From Gammaproteobacteria bacterium (lineage in GTDB: Bacteria; Pseudomonadota; Gammaproteobacteria; Xanthomonadales; Xanthomonadaceae), in the NCBI GenBank assembly GCA_025352045.1, contig JANXUD010000058.1, positions 1 to 64,000 of the forward strand: a stretch of 64,000 nt of DNA. Reading direction: 5' to 3'. Of this stretch, positions 1-8,404 are shown one piece after another (the first letter of the stretch is position 1; each line of letters opens with the position of its first letter). The notes beneath the pieces were generated by a model that made no database searches, had not been told where the DNA came from, and saw nothing but the letters and a program-made list of their open reading frames with translations. The position numbers and the translations under genes were made by a program.

Positions 1-402
1 GCTGGCGTAGTCGATCGCCGCGGCGATGGCCCGGGCGTGGTGCACGGCCTCCTCCACCGGCAACTGCTGCTCGCGGTCGAGCTTCTCGCGCAGCGACTCG
101 CCCTCGACGTAGGGCATCACGTAATACAGCATGCCGTCGGCGTTGCCCGAGTCGAACAACGGCAGGATGTGCGGGTGGTTGAGCTTGGCGGCGAGCTTGA
201 TTTCCTGCAGGAAGCGGTCCGGACCCAAGCTGGCGGCCAGTTCCGGATGCAGCACCTTGATGGCGACGGCGCGGTCGTGCTTGCAGTCCTGCGCGAGGAA
301 AACCGCCGACATGCCGCCGCGGCCCAGCTCGCGGTCGATCACGTAGGACTGCGCGAGGGCTTCGCGCAGGCGTTCGATCGGCAAACCCGGGACTTGCGGC
401 AT
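1..402 (-). CDS. Serine/threonine protein kinase, N-terminal part (runs off window)
   Basis: The first 134 residues of a Hanks-type Ser/Thr kinase are visible and the gene continues beyond position 1. Seen: a glycine-rich loop GRGGMSAV near residue 28, the ATP-anchoring lysine in VAIKVLHPEL (about residue 49), the helix C glutamate in FLQEIKLAAKLNHPHI (about 67), and a hinge-like MPYVEGESLREKL (about 97-109). The catalytic HRD and DFG motifs lie outside the window, so activity cannot be judged. There is no signal peptide or membrane segment in this part; kinases of this bacterial family often have a membrane segment and sensor or TPR domains at the C-terminus. The ATG at 402 is the first start before the kinase fold. 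Confidence 0.9.
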   Translation of the reverse strand, partial: MPQVPGLPIERLREALAQSYVIDRELGRGGMSAVFLAQDCKHDRAVAIKVLHPELAASLGPDRFLQEIKLAAKLNHPHILPLFDSGNADGMLYYVMPYVEGESLREKLDREQQLPVEEAVHHARAIAAAIDYAS

Positions 403-534
403 GCGCCACCCCCTGACCAGCTGAATGCCAATGCTATCAGCATCCCGACGAGCCGACGGCCGGCCATGGCGTACGTCCGTGGGCCGGTACGCTGATGCGC
501 GGAACTGACTAGTACGCTTGCGCTATGCGGTTTT

Positions 535-2298
535 TCACACCGTTGCCCGGTCCGGCTTGAGCAGGACAGCGAGGGTCGCCGTGCGCGGCAGGATCCGCGC
601 GAAATAGTCGGCGGCATCGCGCAGGTGCGGGTTGTCCGCCTTCGCGCCTGCCGCGGTCGCGGTGGCCGCGGCCCGGGCGTGCCAGTAAGCCAGGGCCACG
701 TAGCCGGAGTAGAACAGGAAGTCCACGGCGCACTCGCCCACCACGTCCGGATTGCCGGCCGCACGGCGGGCGATGTCCATGGTCAGCTCGCCCCAGCGCT
801 TGGTCGCTTCGGCCAAGGGCAGCACGTAGCCGTGCATGTCCACGTTCACCGCCTGTTCCTCGCAGAACTTCTGCACCAGGCCCAGGAACTGGCGCATGCC
901 CACCCCCTGCAACTGCAGGATCTTGCGGCCGAGCAGGTCCATCGCCTGGACCTGTGTGGTGCCCTCGTAGATGGTGGTGATGCGGGCATCGCGTGCCAGC
1001 TGCTCCATGCCGGTTTCGCGGATGTAGCCGGCGCCGCCGAATACCTGCAGCGCGTCGTAGGTCACTTCCACCGACCACTCGGTCAGGCAGGCCTTGACGA
1101 TCGGCGTCAGGAAGCCCAACAGGGACTCGGCATTGGCGCGCTCGGCGTCGTCCTTGCTGCGCTCGATGATGTCCACCTGCAAGGCCGCGTGCAGGACCAG
1201 CATGCGGCTGCCGGCAGTCAACGTGCGGCAGGTGGACAGCAACTGGCGCACCGGACCGTGCACGATGATCGGATCGGCAGGCTTGTCGGGAAATTTTGCA
1301 CCCGACAGCGAACGCCCCTGCAGGCGCTCGTTCGCGTAGCGTTCGGCATTCTGCGTCGCGCGGTCCATCAGGCCGAGGCCCTGCAGGCCGACGGCGAGCC
1401 GCGCGGTATTCATCATGGTGAACATCGCATTGAGGCCCTTGTTCGGTTGGCCGATCAGCCAGCCCTGGGCGCCCTCGAAATTCATCACGCAGGTGGACGA
1501 GCCGTGGATGCCCATCTTGTGTTCGATCGAGGCGCAGCGCAGGCCATTGCGCTCGCCCATCACGCCGTCCTTGCCGACCTTGAACTTGGGCACGATGAAC
1601 AGGGAGATGCCCTTGGTGCCGGCCGGGGCATCCGGAAGCCGCGCGAGCACGAGGTGCACGATGTTGGGCGTGAGGTCGTGCTCGCCGCCGGTGATGAAGA
1701 TCTTGGTCCCGGAGATGGCGTACGAGCCATCGCCCGACGCGGATGGTTCGGCGCGCGTGCGCAACAGGCCGAGGTCCGTGCCGGCCTGCGGTTCGGTCAG
1801 GCACATGGTGCCCATCCACTTGCCTTCGATGATCGGCGCCAGAAAGGCCGTCTTCTGCCAGTCCTCGCCATGGTGCTTGAGCGCCTCGATGGCGCCGTGC
1901 GAGAGCAGGGTGTAGTTCGCCCAGCCCAGGTTGGCGGCGTCGAGCATTTCCTTGACCGCCGCGCCCAGGCTTTCGGGCATGTCCTGCCCGCCGAGCGCTT
2001 CAGGCGCGGTCAGGCCGCTCCAGCCGCCGTCCACGAAGGTGTCATGGGCCGCGCGGAAGCCGGGCGGGGTGGTGACCTCGCCGGTGGATTTGTCCAGCGA
2101 GCAACCGATCTGGTCGCCGACGTCGCTGATCGGCACCAGCACGGTTTCGGTGAAGCGCGCTGCCTCGTCGAGCACCGCGTCCATCACGTCGCGGGTGGCG
2201 TTGGCGAAGCCGAGGCGCGCGTACACCGGTTCGGCCCCGATCACGTCGAACAGGGCAAAGCGGATCGCGTCCAGCGGTGGCTTGTAGCTCGTGGCCAT
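535..2298 (-). CDS. Acyl-CoA dehydrogenase, long FadE-type (587 aa)
   Basis: FAD-dependent acyl-CoA dehydrogenase, expected to form the trans-2-enoyl-CoA in the first step of beta-oxidation. Its length (587 aa against about 380 for the short type) and a C-terminal extension with helices resembling the acetyl-CoA dehydrogenase-like C-terminal domain place it in the large FadE5/YdiO-type group. Seen: the FAD/substrate-binding stretch MCLTEPQAGTDLG (about 165-177), FGGAGYIRETG (about 420-430), and IYEGTTQVQAMDLLGRK (about 443-459), where Glu445 is the expected catalytic base. No signal peptide, so cytosolic or peripheral. The LEA14-like lipoprotein gene lies 10 nt upstream on the same strand, so the two may be co-transcribed. 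Substrate chain length cannot be read from the sequence. Confidence 0.93.
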   Translation of the reverse strand: MATSYKPPLDAIRFALFDVIGAEPVYARLGFANATRDVMDAVLDEAARFTETVLVPISDVGDQIGCSLDKSTGEVTTPPGFRAAHDTFVDGGWSGLTAPEALGGQDMPESLGAAVKEMLDAANLGWANYTLLSHGAIEALKHHGEDWQKTAFLAPIIEGKWMGTMCLTEPQAGTDLGLLRTRAEPSASGDGSYAISGTKIFITGGEHDLTPNIVHLVLARLPDAPAGTKGISLFIVPKFKVGKDGVMGERNGLRCASIEHKMGIHGSSTCVMNFEGAQGWLIGQPNKGLNAMFTMMNTARLAVGLQGLGLMDRATQNAERYANERLQGRSLSGAKFPDKPADPIIVHGPVRQLLSTCRTLTAGSRMLVLHAALQVDIIERSKDDAERANAESLLGFLTPIVKACLTEWSVEVTYDALQVFGGAGYIRETGMEQLARDARITTIYEGTTQVQAMDLLGRKILQLQGVGMRQFLGLVQKFCEEQAVNVDMHGYVLPLAEATKRWGELTMDIARRAAGNPDVVGECAVDFLFYSGYVALAYWHARAAATATAAGAKADNPHLRDAADYFARILPRTATLAVLLKPDRATV

Positions 2299-2308
2299 CC
2301 GCGCGACC

Positions 2309-2770
2309 CTATCGCATCACGCCGGGCAGGCCCGGCGCGGGGTTGAGCGAGCTCTCGAACTCGAAGGGATAGCTGCCCTTGGGCTGGGTCGTCACGATGG
2401 TTCCCTTGAGCGAATAGCGCTGCGACTGGCCCGCGGCAAGCGCCGAGGCGACTGCCAGCTTGCCGCCGAGGGCGGGCTTGAGCGTCGCCGCGACAATGTC
2501 GGCCGACTCCGGGCCGATCGTGATGCCCGGTGCGACGTCGATCGCGCCGGCGTCCTGGCCGCCGATGGTCAGTTCGGCGTGCACGGTGGCGAAGGCCGTG
2601 GGCACGTTGCTGAAGTTCTGCAGCCGCACGTCCAGCTGCCATGAACCGTCGCCCCGCGCCTGCAGTTGCTGGATGCTCGCCCGGGGCGGATTGACTACCT
2701 TGCGTGGTGCATGCGAACAGGCTGAAAGGGCGCCAAGAACCGCGATGGTGAACACAGTTTTCAAGCGCAT
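2309..2770 (-). CDS. LEA14/WHy-like lipoprotein
   Basis: A 153-residue lipoprotein. The chosen ATG at 2770 gives MRLKTVFTIAVLGALSACSHAP: a basic n-region, a hydrophobic stretch and lipobox LSAC with Cys near residue 18. Upstream in-frame starts (2803, 2842) would bury the signal peptide. The mature part (IQQLQARGDGSWQLDVRLQNFSN... ) resembles the water-stress/hypersensitive-response (WHy, LEA type 2) beta-sandwich domain. These periplasmic lipoproteins have no settled role in Gram-negatives. The acyl-CoA dehydrogenase gene follows after 10 nt. Family assignment rests on pattern recognition, not on a search. Confidence 0.72.
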   Translation of the reverse strand: MRLKTVFTIAVLGALSACSHAPRKVVNPPRASIQQLQARGDGSWQLDVRLQNFSNVPTAFATVHAELTIGGQDAGAIDVAPGITIGPESADIVAATLKPALGGKLAVASALAAGQSQRYSLKGTIVTTQPKGSYPFEFESSLNPAPGLPGVMR

Positions 2771-2873
2771 GGCTGGCCCCGGCTGGCGAATGCGTTCGAG
2801 CATAGCAGCGGACTCCGAAACCGTGCCACGCCGCTCCGACAACCGACGGGAACCGCGTTAAGCTAATCAAGCC

Positions 2874-5366
2874 GTGACCCCCCAGAACGCCCCCCTTTCT
2901 GCCTCCGACATGGAGCGCACCCGCATCCAGGCTTTCAAGGAGCTTCGGACCCTGCTGTCCGAGGTCCTGGCATCGGCGGTGGCCGACGAGGAAGTGCCGG
3001 AAGCGTTCAAGAGCGTGGGCAACTGGGAAAAACTGATCGCGCAGACCGAACAGCGGCTGGCCGAGGGCTGGCGCGACCGCTTCGAGGCCGATCCGCGCAA
3101 CAAGAAAAAACCCCAGGGTGGCAAGACGCTCGACCTGCTGCCCGAGGATGAGCAACTCCAGCAGGTGCTGAGCGAGCGCTTCGTCAACGAAGTCTCGCAC
3201 AACGTGCGCGACCCGCTGGACCAGCTCGATCGCCAACTCGCGGCGATCTCCGGCGACGGTTACGACGATCGCAGCGCCAATCCGCTGGCGCCCACCGCCT
3301 GGGCCGAAGGCCTGCGCGGCGGCATGCGCCTGATCAACTGCACGCCGGCCGAACGCGACTGGCTGATGGAGCGGCTGGTGGCCCTGCTGACCTCGCGCAT
3401 GGGCGTGTTCTATTCCGGCCTGACCGCGCGCCTGCAGGCGTCCGGCGTGGTGGCACCGATGCGCTACGGCGGCGGCCGCAGCTACTCGAGCGGTGGTGGC
3501 AGTGGCGGGGGCGCTGGCGCGTCCGGAACGCAGGGCGGCGGGCCTGGCGCCCAGTCCTACCAGGGCGACCTGGTCGAGTCGGTGGTGCAACCACTCCCCG
3601 GCAGCGACGGCATGGCGCCGCCCCTGGACGAAGGCAGCGCAGCGCTCGATCGACTGTTCGGCTTGCTCAGCGCGCGCCGCGGTCCCGATCCCTACGCCGC
3701 CGGCTGGCAGGGCAATGCTTATCCGGGTGCGCCCGCGGGCATGCCGGGGGGCGGAATTCCGTCGGGCTTCATGCCCGCAGGCTATATCCCGGTCCCCGAT
3801 GGCGGGTATGGCCCCCCACCCGGGTACATGCCGGTTCCCCCCGGCGGGGCGCCTGCCTATCCGCCGGGCTTCGTTCCGATGCCGGGCATGGGCATGCCAG
3901 GCGGCTTCATGCCGGGCGGGGCGATGCCGTCTGGCGCCTATCCCATGGGCATGCCCATGCAAGGCGGTGTCCCGCAGGACGGCGCGCACGGGGACGGCAT
4001 GGTTGCGGGCAGCGGGACGCCGATGGCGCAGGTCACCCCCTGGAGCCAGGCGGATATTTTCTCGATCCTGTCGCTGATGCAGGCCAACCAGAGCGCCGGC
4101 GGCGGTGCCGCCGTGGCACTGGCACGCTTGCAGGAAGCAATGAGCACGACCGCTTCGCAACTGGGCCTGTCACCCGCTGTCCAGCAGGCCATGCCCGGCC
4201 CCGCGCAGGATCTGCTCGAACTGGTCAGCATGTTGTTCGAGGCCCTGCTCGATGGGCGGCGGCTCGACAAGAAGGCGCGCAGCCAGCTGTCCAGCCTGGT
4301 CGTGCCCTATGTGCGCGTCGCGATGCTCGACCGCCGCATGTTCATGCAGAGCACCCATCCGGCGCGGCGCGTGTTGAACCAGCTGGTCGAAGCGTTCGAA
4401 ACAGCGGGTCCGGACGTGCCGCACTACACGTCGCTGCGCGAACTCGGCTTCCGCACCATCGAGCGGATCCTCCAGGAGTTCACCGACGACCTGAAACTGT
4501 TCGATGACCTGGAGCGCGACCTCGCCGGCGAGATCGAGGTCTGCCACAAGCGTGCCGAGTTGGCGGAGCGTCGCTCGGCCAAGGCCGAGGACGGCCGCGA
4601 GCGCCGCCAGATTGCCCGCGAGTCGGTGGCCGACTGGCTCAAGCTGACCATCGGCCAGCGGCGCCTGCCGCCAGCCCTGGTCGATTTCCTTTGCGGTCGC
4701 TGGCAGCACCACCAGAACATGCTGCTGCTGCGCGAGGGTGAGGCCGGCGACGGCGTGCAGGCCAATCGGAGCCTGCTGCGCGACCTGCTCAGGTGCCACG
4801 ACAAGAACGACATGGGCGATACCGCAAACCTGCGCCCGCGCCTGGAGCAGGTCATGGTCAGTTCCGGGCAGCCGCCGGCCGCGGTCGACGACCTGCTGGC
4901 GGAGCTGGCCCTGGCCTTTGCCATGCAGGGGGACGAGGAGCGCAACGCCGCCCTGCGTGTCGAGTCGGAATCCGCCCAGGCCGCGGCCTTGGGCGCGCTG
5001 GCCGCCGCGCCGCCCTCCGAGATCGTGGCCACGGACGAGGCGCCGCTCCTCCCCAACACCACGCCGCATTCACTGCCGCTGGACATGGTCGAGCGCTACG
5101 CCGCCGCGCCCATCGGCACCTGGCTGGACTTCGTCGGCGACGACGGCCGCATCAGCTCCGCCCGCATCAGCTGGACCAGCCCGATCAGCGGAAAGCGTAT
5201 CCTCAGCAACCGGCGGGGCCAACGCATCCTGGTGGCCTCGCCTCAGGAGCTGGCGGCCATGGAAACCGAGGGGCGCCTGCGCCCCCGCCAGGCCGAGGCG
5301 GCTTTCGACATCGCACTGCACGCCATCGCCGACAAGCTGGAAGCTGCCGCCGGTCCGACCGGCTAG
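2874..5366 (+). CDS. DUF1631 family protein with Pro/Gly/Met-rich insert
   Basis: A cytoplasmic protein of 830 aa with the layout of the proteobacterial DUF1631 family, which has no assigned function. Seen: a helical N-terminal part containing NPLAPTAWAEGLR (about residue 140); a Gly/Ser-rich linker (about 203-225); a low-complexity segment of about 95 residues (280-375) dominated by Pro, Gly and Met, with near-repeats such as GGFMPGG, GYMPVPPGG and GFVPMPG; a long helical region (400-700); and a small C-terminal beta-rich module around GTWLDFVGDDGRISSARISW (about 745-765). That module recalls PilZ-adjacent folds, but I see no PilZ RxxxR motif. The start is GTG; an ATG at 2910 is an alternative. 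A 92-aa ORF follows after 9 nt. Confidence 0.75.
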   Translation: MTPQNAPLSASDMERTRIQAFKELRTLLSEVLASAVADEEVPEAFKSVGNWEKLIAQTEQRLAEGWRDRFEADPRNKKKPQGGKTLDLLPEDEQLQQVLSERFVNEVSHNVRDPLDQLDRQLAAISGDGYDDRSANPLAPTAWAEGLRGGMRLINCTPAERDWLMERLVALLTSRMGVFYSGLTARLQASGVVAPMRYGGGRSYSSGGGSGGGAGASGTQGGGPGAQSYQGDLVESVVQPLPGSDGMAPPLDEGSAALDRLFGLLSARRGPDPYAAGWQGNAYPGAPAGMPGGGIPSGFMPAGYIPVPDGGYGPPPGYMPVPPGGAPAYPPGFVPMPGMGMPGGFMPGGAMPSGAYPMGMPMQGGVPQDGAHGDGMVAGSGTPMAQVTPWSQADIFSILSLMQANQSAGGGAAVALARLQEAMSTTASQLGLSPAVQQAMPGPAQDLLELVSMLFEALLDGRRLDKKARSQLSSLVVPYVRVAMLDRRMFMQSTHPARRVLNQLVEAFETAGPDVPHYTSLRELGFRTIERILQEFTDDLKLFDDLERDLAGEIEVCHKRAELAERRSAKAEDGRERRQIARESVADWLKLTIGQRRLPPALVDFLCGRWQHHQNMLLLREGEAGDGVQANRSLLRDLLRCHDKNDMGDTANLRPRLEQVMVSSGQPPAAVDDLLAELALAFAMQGDEERNAALRVESESAQAAALGALAAAPPSEIVATDEAPLLPNTTPHSLPLDMVERYAAAPIGTWLDFVGDDGRISSARISWTSPISGKRILSNRRGQRILVASPQELAAMETEGRLRPRQAEAAFDIALHAIADKLEAAAGPTG

Positions 5367-5375
5367 GACAGGGAC

Positions 5376-5654
5376 ATGAGATACGAGGTCTACACCCGCG
5401 AGGACGGCGACTACATCCTGATTCCGGAAGGCAGCGGCGCGCTTGCGGATGCCCAATCCCTGCACGGCGCCCTCGATTTCTGCGAAGCCATCGAGCCGGC
5501 CGACTATCCGTTCCCGGCGATCTGGGACACCGTGCGCGCCGAACTCGAGCGGCACTCGCACGCCGTGCTGCCGCGAGGCATCGGTCGCAAACTGATGGGG
5601 CTGGACTGCGAAGACGACCACGCCGACGAAGGTCGGCGCGCGGCGTCGGCCTGA
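5376..5654 (+). CDS. Small acidic hypothetical protein (92 aa)
   Basis: I do not recognise this family. The ATG at 5376 is preceded by AGGACAGGG, a reasonable ribosome binding site, and lies 9 nt after the DUF1631 stop, so the two are probably co-transcribed. The protein is soluble, without signal peptide or cysteine motif (two isolated Cys). It opens with MRYEVYTREDGDYILIPEG and ends in an acidic, low-complexity tail (DCEDDHADEGRRAASA). It could be a small alpha/beta domain, but nothing in it points to a function. Codon use matches the neighbours. Confidence 0.6.
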   Translation: MRYEVYTREDGDYILIPEGSGALADAQSLHGALDFCEAIEPADYPFPAIWDTVRAELERHSHAVLPRGIGRKLMGLDCEDDHADEGRRAASA

Positions 5655-5680
5655 CGTTTCTCGCCGCGCCGCACTGGCCC

Positions 5681-6451
5681 TCAGCCGGGCATCGTTCCCA
5701 CCAGCAAGGATTGCAGTCGCACCGCGTCTTTGGTGGCGTGCCCGTGCGCGGTGTTGTCGAACAGCACCCAGTATTCCCCGCGCCGCATCCGGCCTTCCCT
5801 GGGCTGTCGCAGTTGCGCCGCCAGCGCCGCGAGCGCGCCGTCCCCGTAGTCGCTGTAGTACATCCGTGGCGCCCCATGCAGGCGCCAATAGCGCCATCGC
5901 CCCGATCCCGCGGGCCGCTCCGCGCCGGCGACCGGCGGAGGATCCGCGCCGACGCGCGTGATGTCATGCCGCTCCCACAAGGCATCCGCCGCCGGCTGGA
6001 ACCAGCTGGCGTGGCGTGGCTCGCAGGCGATTCCCTGCGTCGGAAACCGGCGGCGCAGCATGGCGAAGAACCGCGCGGCCGACCCGGGCTCGAGCGCCAG
6101 GCTGGGGGGAAGCTGCACCAGGACGCCGCCGAGCTTCTTCCCGAGTCCGACGACCTGCGAGCAAAACGCATCCAGCGGCTTGGCCACGCCAAGCAAGCGC
6201 AACTCATGCGTGACCAGCTTGGGCAGCTTCACCGAAAAGCGAAAGTCGGCGGGCACCGATTCCTCCCAGCGCTCGTAGGTCTTGCGCTGGTGCGGCCGAT
6301 GGAACGAGGAATTGATCTCGACGCAGTCGAAGCGGCTCGCATACCTTGCCAGCATGCTGTCGCCGACCCCGAACAACGCCTTGTGCCCGGACGGGATCGA
6401 CCAGCCGGCGCATCCCACGCGTACGCGCTGCTGCGGAGGTGGCTGTGACAT
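5681..6451 (-). CDS. DUF72 family protein (YecE-like TIM barrel)
   Basis: A 256-aa protein with the DUF72 signature: an opening beta strand VRVGCAGWSIPSG (about residues 10-22), RFDCVEINSSFHRPH (about 40-54), SVPADFRFSVKLPKLVTHE, LGGVLVQLPPSLAL, ACEPRHASWF (about 142-151) and YWRLHGAPRMYYSDY. DUF72 proteins are predicted TIM-barrel enzymes related to sugar-phosphate isomerases and endonuclease IV; no reaction is established. It is convergent with the 92-aa gene and 91 nt from the fatty-acid-hydroxylase-like gene on the same strand. The start at 6451 follows a weak GGAAA site. There is no signal peptide. Confidence 0.9.
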   Translation of the reverse strand: MSQPPPQQRVRVGCAGWSIPSGHKALFGVGDSMLARYASRFDCVEINSSFHRPHQRKTYERWEESVPADFRFSVKLPKLVTHELRLLGVAKPLDAFCSQVVGLGKKLGGVLVQLPPSLALEPGSAARFFAMLRRRFPTQGIACEPRHASWFQPAADALWERHDITRVGADPPPVAGAERPAGSGRWRYWRLHGAPRMYYSDYGDGALAALAAQLRQPREGRMRRGEYWVLFDNTAHGHATKDAVRLQSLLVGTMPG

Positions 6452-6542
6452 GCGGGATTTCCGGGCCGGGCTGGTCCGGAAAATGCTAGCGCTTCCAAGC
6501 TGAACGTTTCCGGCGGGCGACGCGCGCCGCCGGGTCAGGCGA

Positions 6543-7157
6543 TCAGCCCCTGCGCCCGCTGCGCTCGTACTTGGTGCGGAACACCAGGTCCCACAGCGGG
6601 GTGGTCACGCCGAAGTTGTGACCTTCATGGTGGTGGTGCACATGGTGGTGCGCCGACCAGCGCCGCACCCAGGGGTTGCGGAAACGCGTCCGGTGGATGG
6701 CGCCATGGCATTCGCCGTAGGCCAGGTAGCCGCTGCCGATCGCGCCGGTGAGCAGCAGCGCGTAGGCGAACGGCATCATCTCGTTGAACAGCCCTGCCAA
6801 CAGGAACAGGCTGATCGGCGGGATGAAGAAGGGCAGGGTGTCCGTGCCGGTGGGAAAGTCGTGGTGGCGCGCATGCCCGCGTTGCATCGCCTGGTCAGGC
6901 CCGTGGAACAGCCAGCGGTGGAAGGCGTATTCGATCAGGCTGAAGAGCAGCAGGCCCGCGCCGAACATCATCAGGGCGGGCACGAGCCGCAGCTCGCGCA
7001 GCGCCAGTGCACCCACGATCGGGAGCACCGCCATGGCGAGGTCGCAGGCAAAGGCAGCCCGGCGGTTGAACTCGGTGGCAGCCAGCCGCTCGAGCCAGGC
7101 GAGTGCGCCATCGGCCCAATGCATCTCGATTTCCAGGTGCTTTCGCCAGTTGGACAT
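6543..7157 (-). CDS. Sterol desaturase/fatty acid hydroxylase superfamily protein
   Basis: A small membrane-bound di-iron oxygenase candidate (204 aa). Seen: two hydrophobic blocks (about residues 40-75 and 105-145) and the histidine clusters expected to hold two irons: EYAFHRWLFHG (about 76-86), RGHARHHDFP (about 93-102), HGAIHR (about 155-160) and AHHHVHHHHEGHNFGV (about 174-189). This is the HX3-4H / HX2-3HH pattern of the superfamily. Members act on sterols, carotenoids (beta-carotene hydroxylase) or fatty acyl groups; short proteins of this layout are often carotene-hydroxylase-like. No carotenoid genes are in the window, so the substrate is open. No strong ribosome binding site precedes the ATG. 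Confidence 0.85.
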   Translation of the reverse strand: MSNWRKHLEIEMHWADGALAWLERLAATEFNRRAAFACDLAMAVLPIVGALALRELRLVPALMMFGAGLLLFSLIEYAFHRWLFHGPDQAMQRGHARHHDFPTGTDTLPFFIPPISLFLLAGLFNEMMPFAYALLLTGAIGSGYLAYGECHGAIHRTRFRNPWVRRWSAHHHVHHHHEGHNFGVTTPLWDLVFRTKYERSGRRG

Positions 7158-7400
7158 GTAGGGTTTCGATGCGTTGCAGATGAAAAGACACTAACAGAAG
7201 GCTTTCGTTCCCACCGTCAGGAATCCGTCGGGCCCGGGCGCTGGCCCTTCGGCAGGCCGGAGCAGGTGACTGTTTCCGTGCGCTTTCCCGCGTTTTTCCT
7301 GCCATTTTGTCCGAATAGTGAGCAATTGTGCTGGCATCGAGGCCCGCGCCGTGGCTAGAATGGGGTTGCGCCCCCCCCCAGCCGCCCCCGAGGCTAGATC

Positions 7401-7628
7401 GTGCTCAAGACCCTGTTCGCCCCCCGCAAGCCCGTGGATCAAGTCCGGCTCAACGACCATGCGGTGCCGGTCGGAGGCTTCGTGGACATCTACCTTCGCG
7501 CCCGGAACTACTCGATCAATCCCGACAACCGCAAGATGGTGTCGGAGAAGATCGCCAAGTACCGCGGCGAGCCCTGCGTGGATCGCGATTCGCTGGAGGC
7601 TTTCCTGGACAAGGGCTGGAATACCTAG
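7401..7628 (+). CDS. Small hypothetical protein (75 aa)
   Basis: I do not recognise this family. The GTG start at 7401 has GAGG eight nt upstream; a TAGAAT hexamer at about 7355 may be its -10 box. An intrinsic terminator follows at 7655-7680, so it looks like a single-gene transcript, which supports it as real. The product is a soluble 75-residue protein without cysteine motif apart from one Cys, with VGGFVDIYLRARNYSINPDNRKM in the middle (positions about 25-47) and a helical C-terminal half ending EAFLDKGWNT. There is no signal peptide. Confidence 0.6.
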   Translation: MLKTLFAPRKPVDQVRLNDHAVPVGGFVDIYLRARNYSINPDNRKMVSEKIAKYRGEPCVDRDSLEAFLDKGWNT

Positions 7629-7654
7629 GGTCCCGTCGCGGGTCCAATGCCTGA

Positions 7655-7680
7655 AAACAGCCCGCATTTCTGCGGGCTTT
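7655..7680 (+). terminator. Intrinsic terminator after the 75-aa gene
   Basis: An 8-bp stem AGCCCGCA / TGCGGGCT with a TTTC loop is followed by TTT. It lies 30 nt after the stop codon of the small gene and 23 nt before the end of the convergent histone-like gene. The T-run is short. Confidence 0.7.
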
Positions 7681-7702
7681 GGATCGACGACGGCAGGCTG
7701 GT

Positions 7703-8164
7703 CTAGATATGCCGCTTGGCGTACTTGGCGCGCTTCTTTTGCGCCAATTTGTGCTTGTGGGGTGCGCCTCCACCATCCGGCGGATCGGGCGGCTGCGGCG
7801 CTCCGCCGCCATCCGGCGGGTCCGGCTTGGGCGGAAGCGGGTCAAGCGGCTTGGGCGGCTTGGGTTCCGGCTTGGGAGGCAGCGGCTTGTCCCAGGGTTC
7901 GTCTTTCCGTCCCCCTCGCTTGGCTGCTGCTTTCTTCGGCGCCTTTTTCGGCGCCGGCCTCTTTGCCGTGGCCTTCTTTGCCACGGATTTCTTTGCCACG
8001 GCTTTTTTGGCCACGGTCTTCTTCGCTGCGGCTTTTTTTGCGACCGCTTTCTTCGCCACGACTTTCTTCGCCACGACCTTCTTCGCCGCGACTTTCTTCG
8101 CCGCGACTTTCTTCGGCGTCGCGGATTTCCTCGCTGCTGCCTTCTTTACCATGGGTTTCTTCAT
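7703..8164 (-). CDS. Histone H1-like Lys/Ala-rich protein with Pro-rich tail
   Basis: A very basic, low-complexity protein (153 aa). The ATG at 8164 has a good ribosome binding site (GGAGG, 8 nt spacing). Residues about 6-85 are KKAVAKK/KKVAAKK-type repeats, as in histone H1 C-terminal tails and AlgP-like bacterial proteins. Residues about 90-130 are Pro/Lys-rich (KPLPPKPEPKPPKP), then two copies of PPDPPDGGGAP and a basic end (KHKLAQKKRAKYAKRHI). Bacterial proteins of this type bind DNA or RNA without sequence specificity; the Pro-rich tail is not part of the usual pattern. The repeats make the gene prone to length change, so the number of units may vary between strains. Confidence 0.75.
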   Translation of the reverse strand: MKKPMVKKAAARKSATPKKVAAKKVAAKKVVAKKVVAKKAVAKKAAAKKTVAKKAVAKKSVAKKATAKRPAPKKAPKKAAAKRGGRKDEPWDKPLPPKPEPKPPKPLDPLPPKPDPPDGGGAPQPPDPPDGGGAPHKHKLAQKKRAKYAKRHI

Positions 8165-8404
8165 CGATGAAACCTCCAACGAATGGACTGATGTTCCTTG
8201 CGCGCTGCGCGAGCCAACGCCAGCCCTCCATGGCGTCGTGGAAAAACGCTCCGTGTCCCCTGACTCAACGCACGTTGCGCGAATAAAAGGACATGTTCGC
8301 CAGGTCGAACCGTGCCTGCTTGGGAGTGGTTGGCTGGCCCGGCGGGGCCGGCGCATACTGCCGGCCAAGGCGCGCCCTGCGCCCGCACCGGAGAGGAAGC
8401 CGCA

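Noticed and set aside
625-2346. A long plus-strand frame opposite the acyl-CoA dehydrogenase
   Set aside because: No recognisable domain and typical antisense composition; the dehydrogenase has all family motifs.
7930-8140. Short tandem DNA repeats that could suggest a CRISPR-like array
   Set aside because: They are coding repeats for KKAVAKK units in the histone-like protein; no spacers of constant length.
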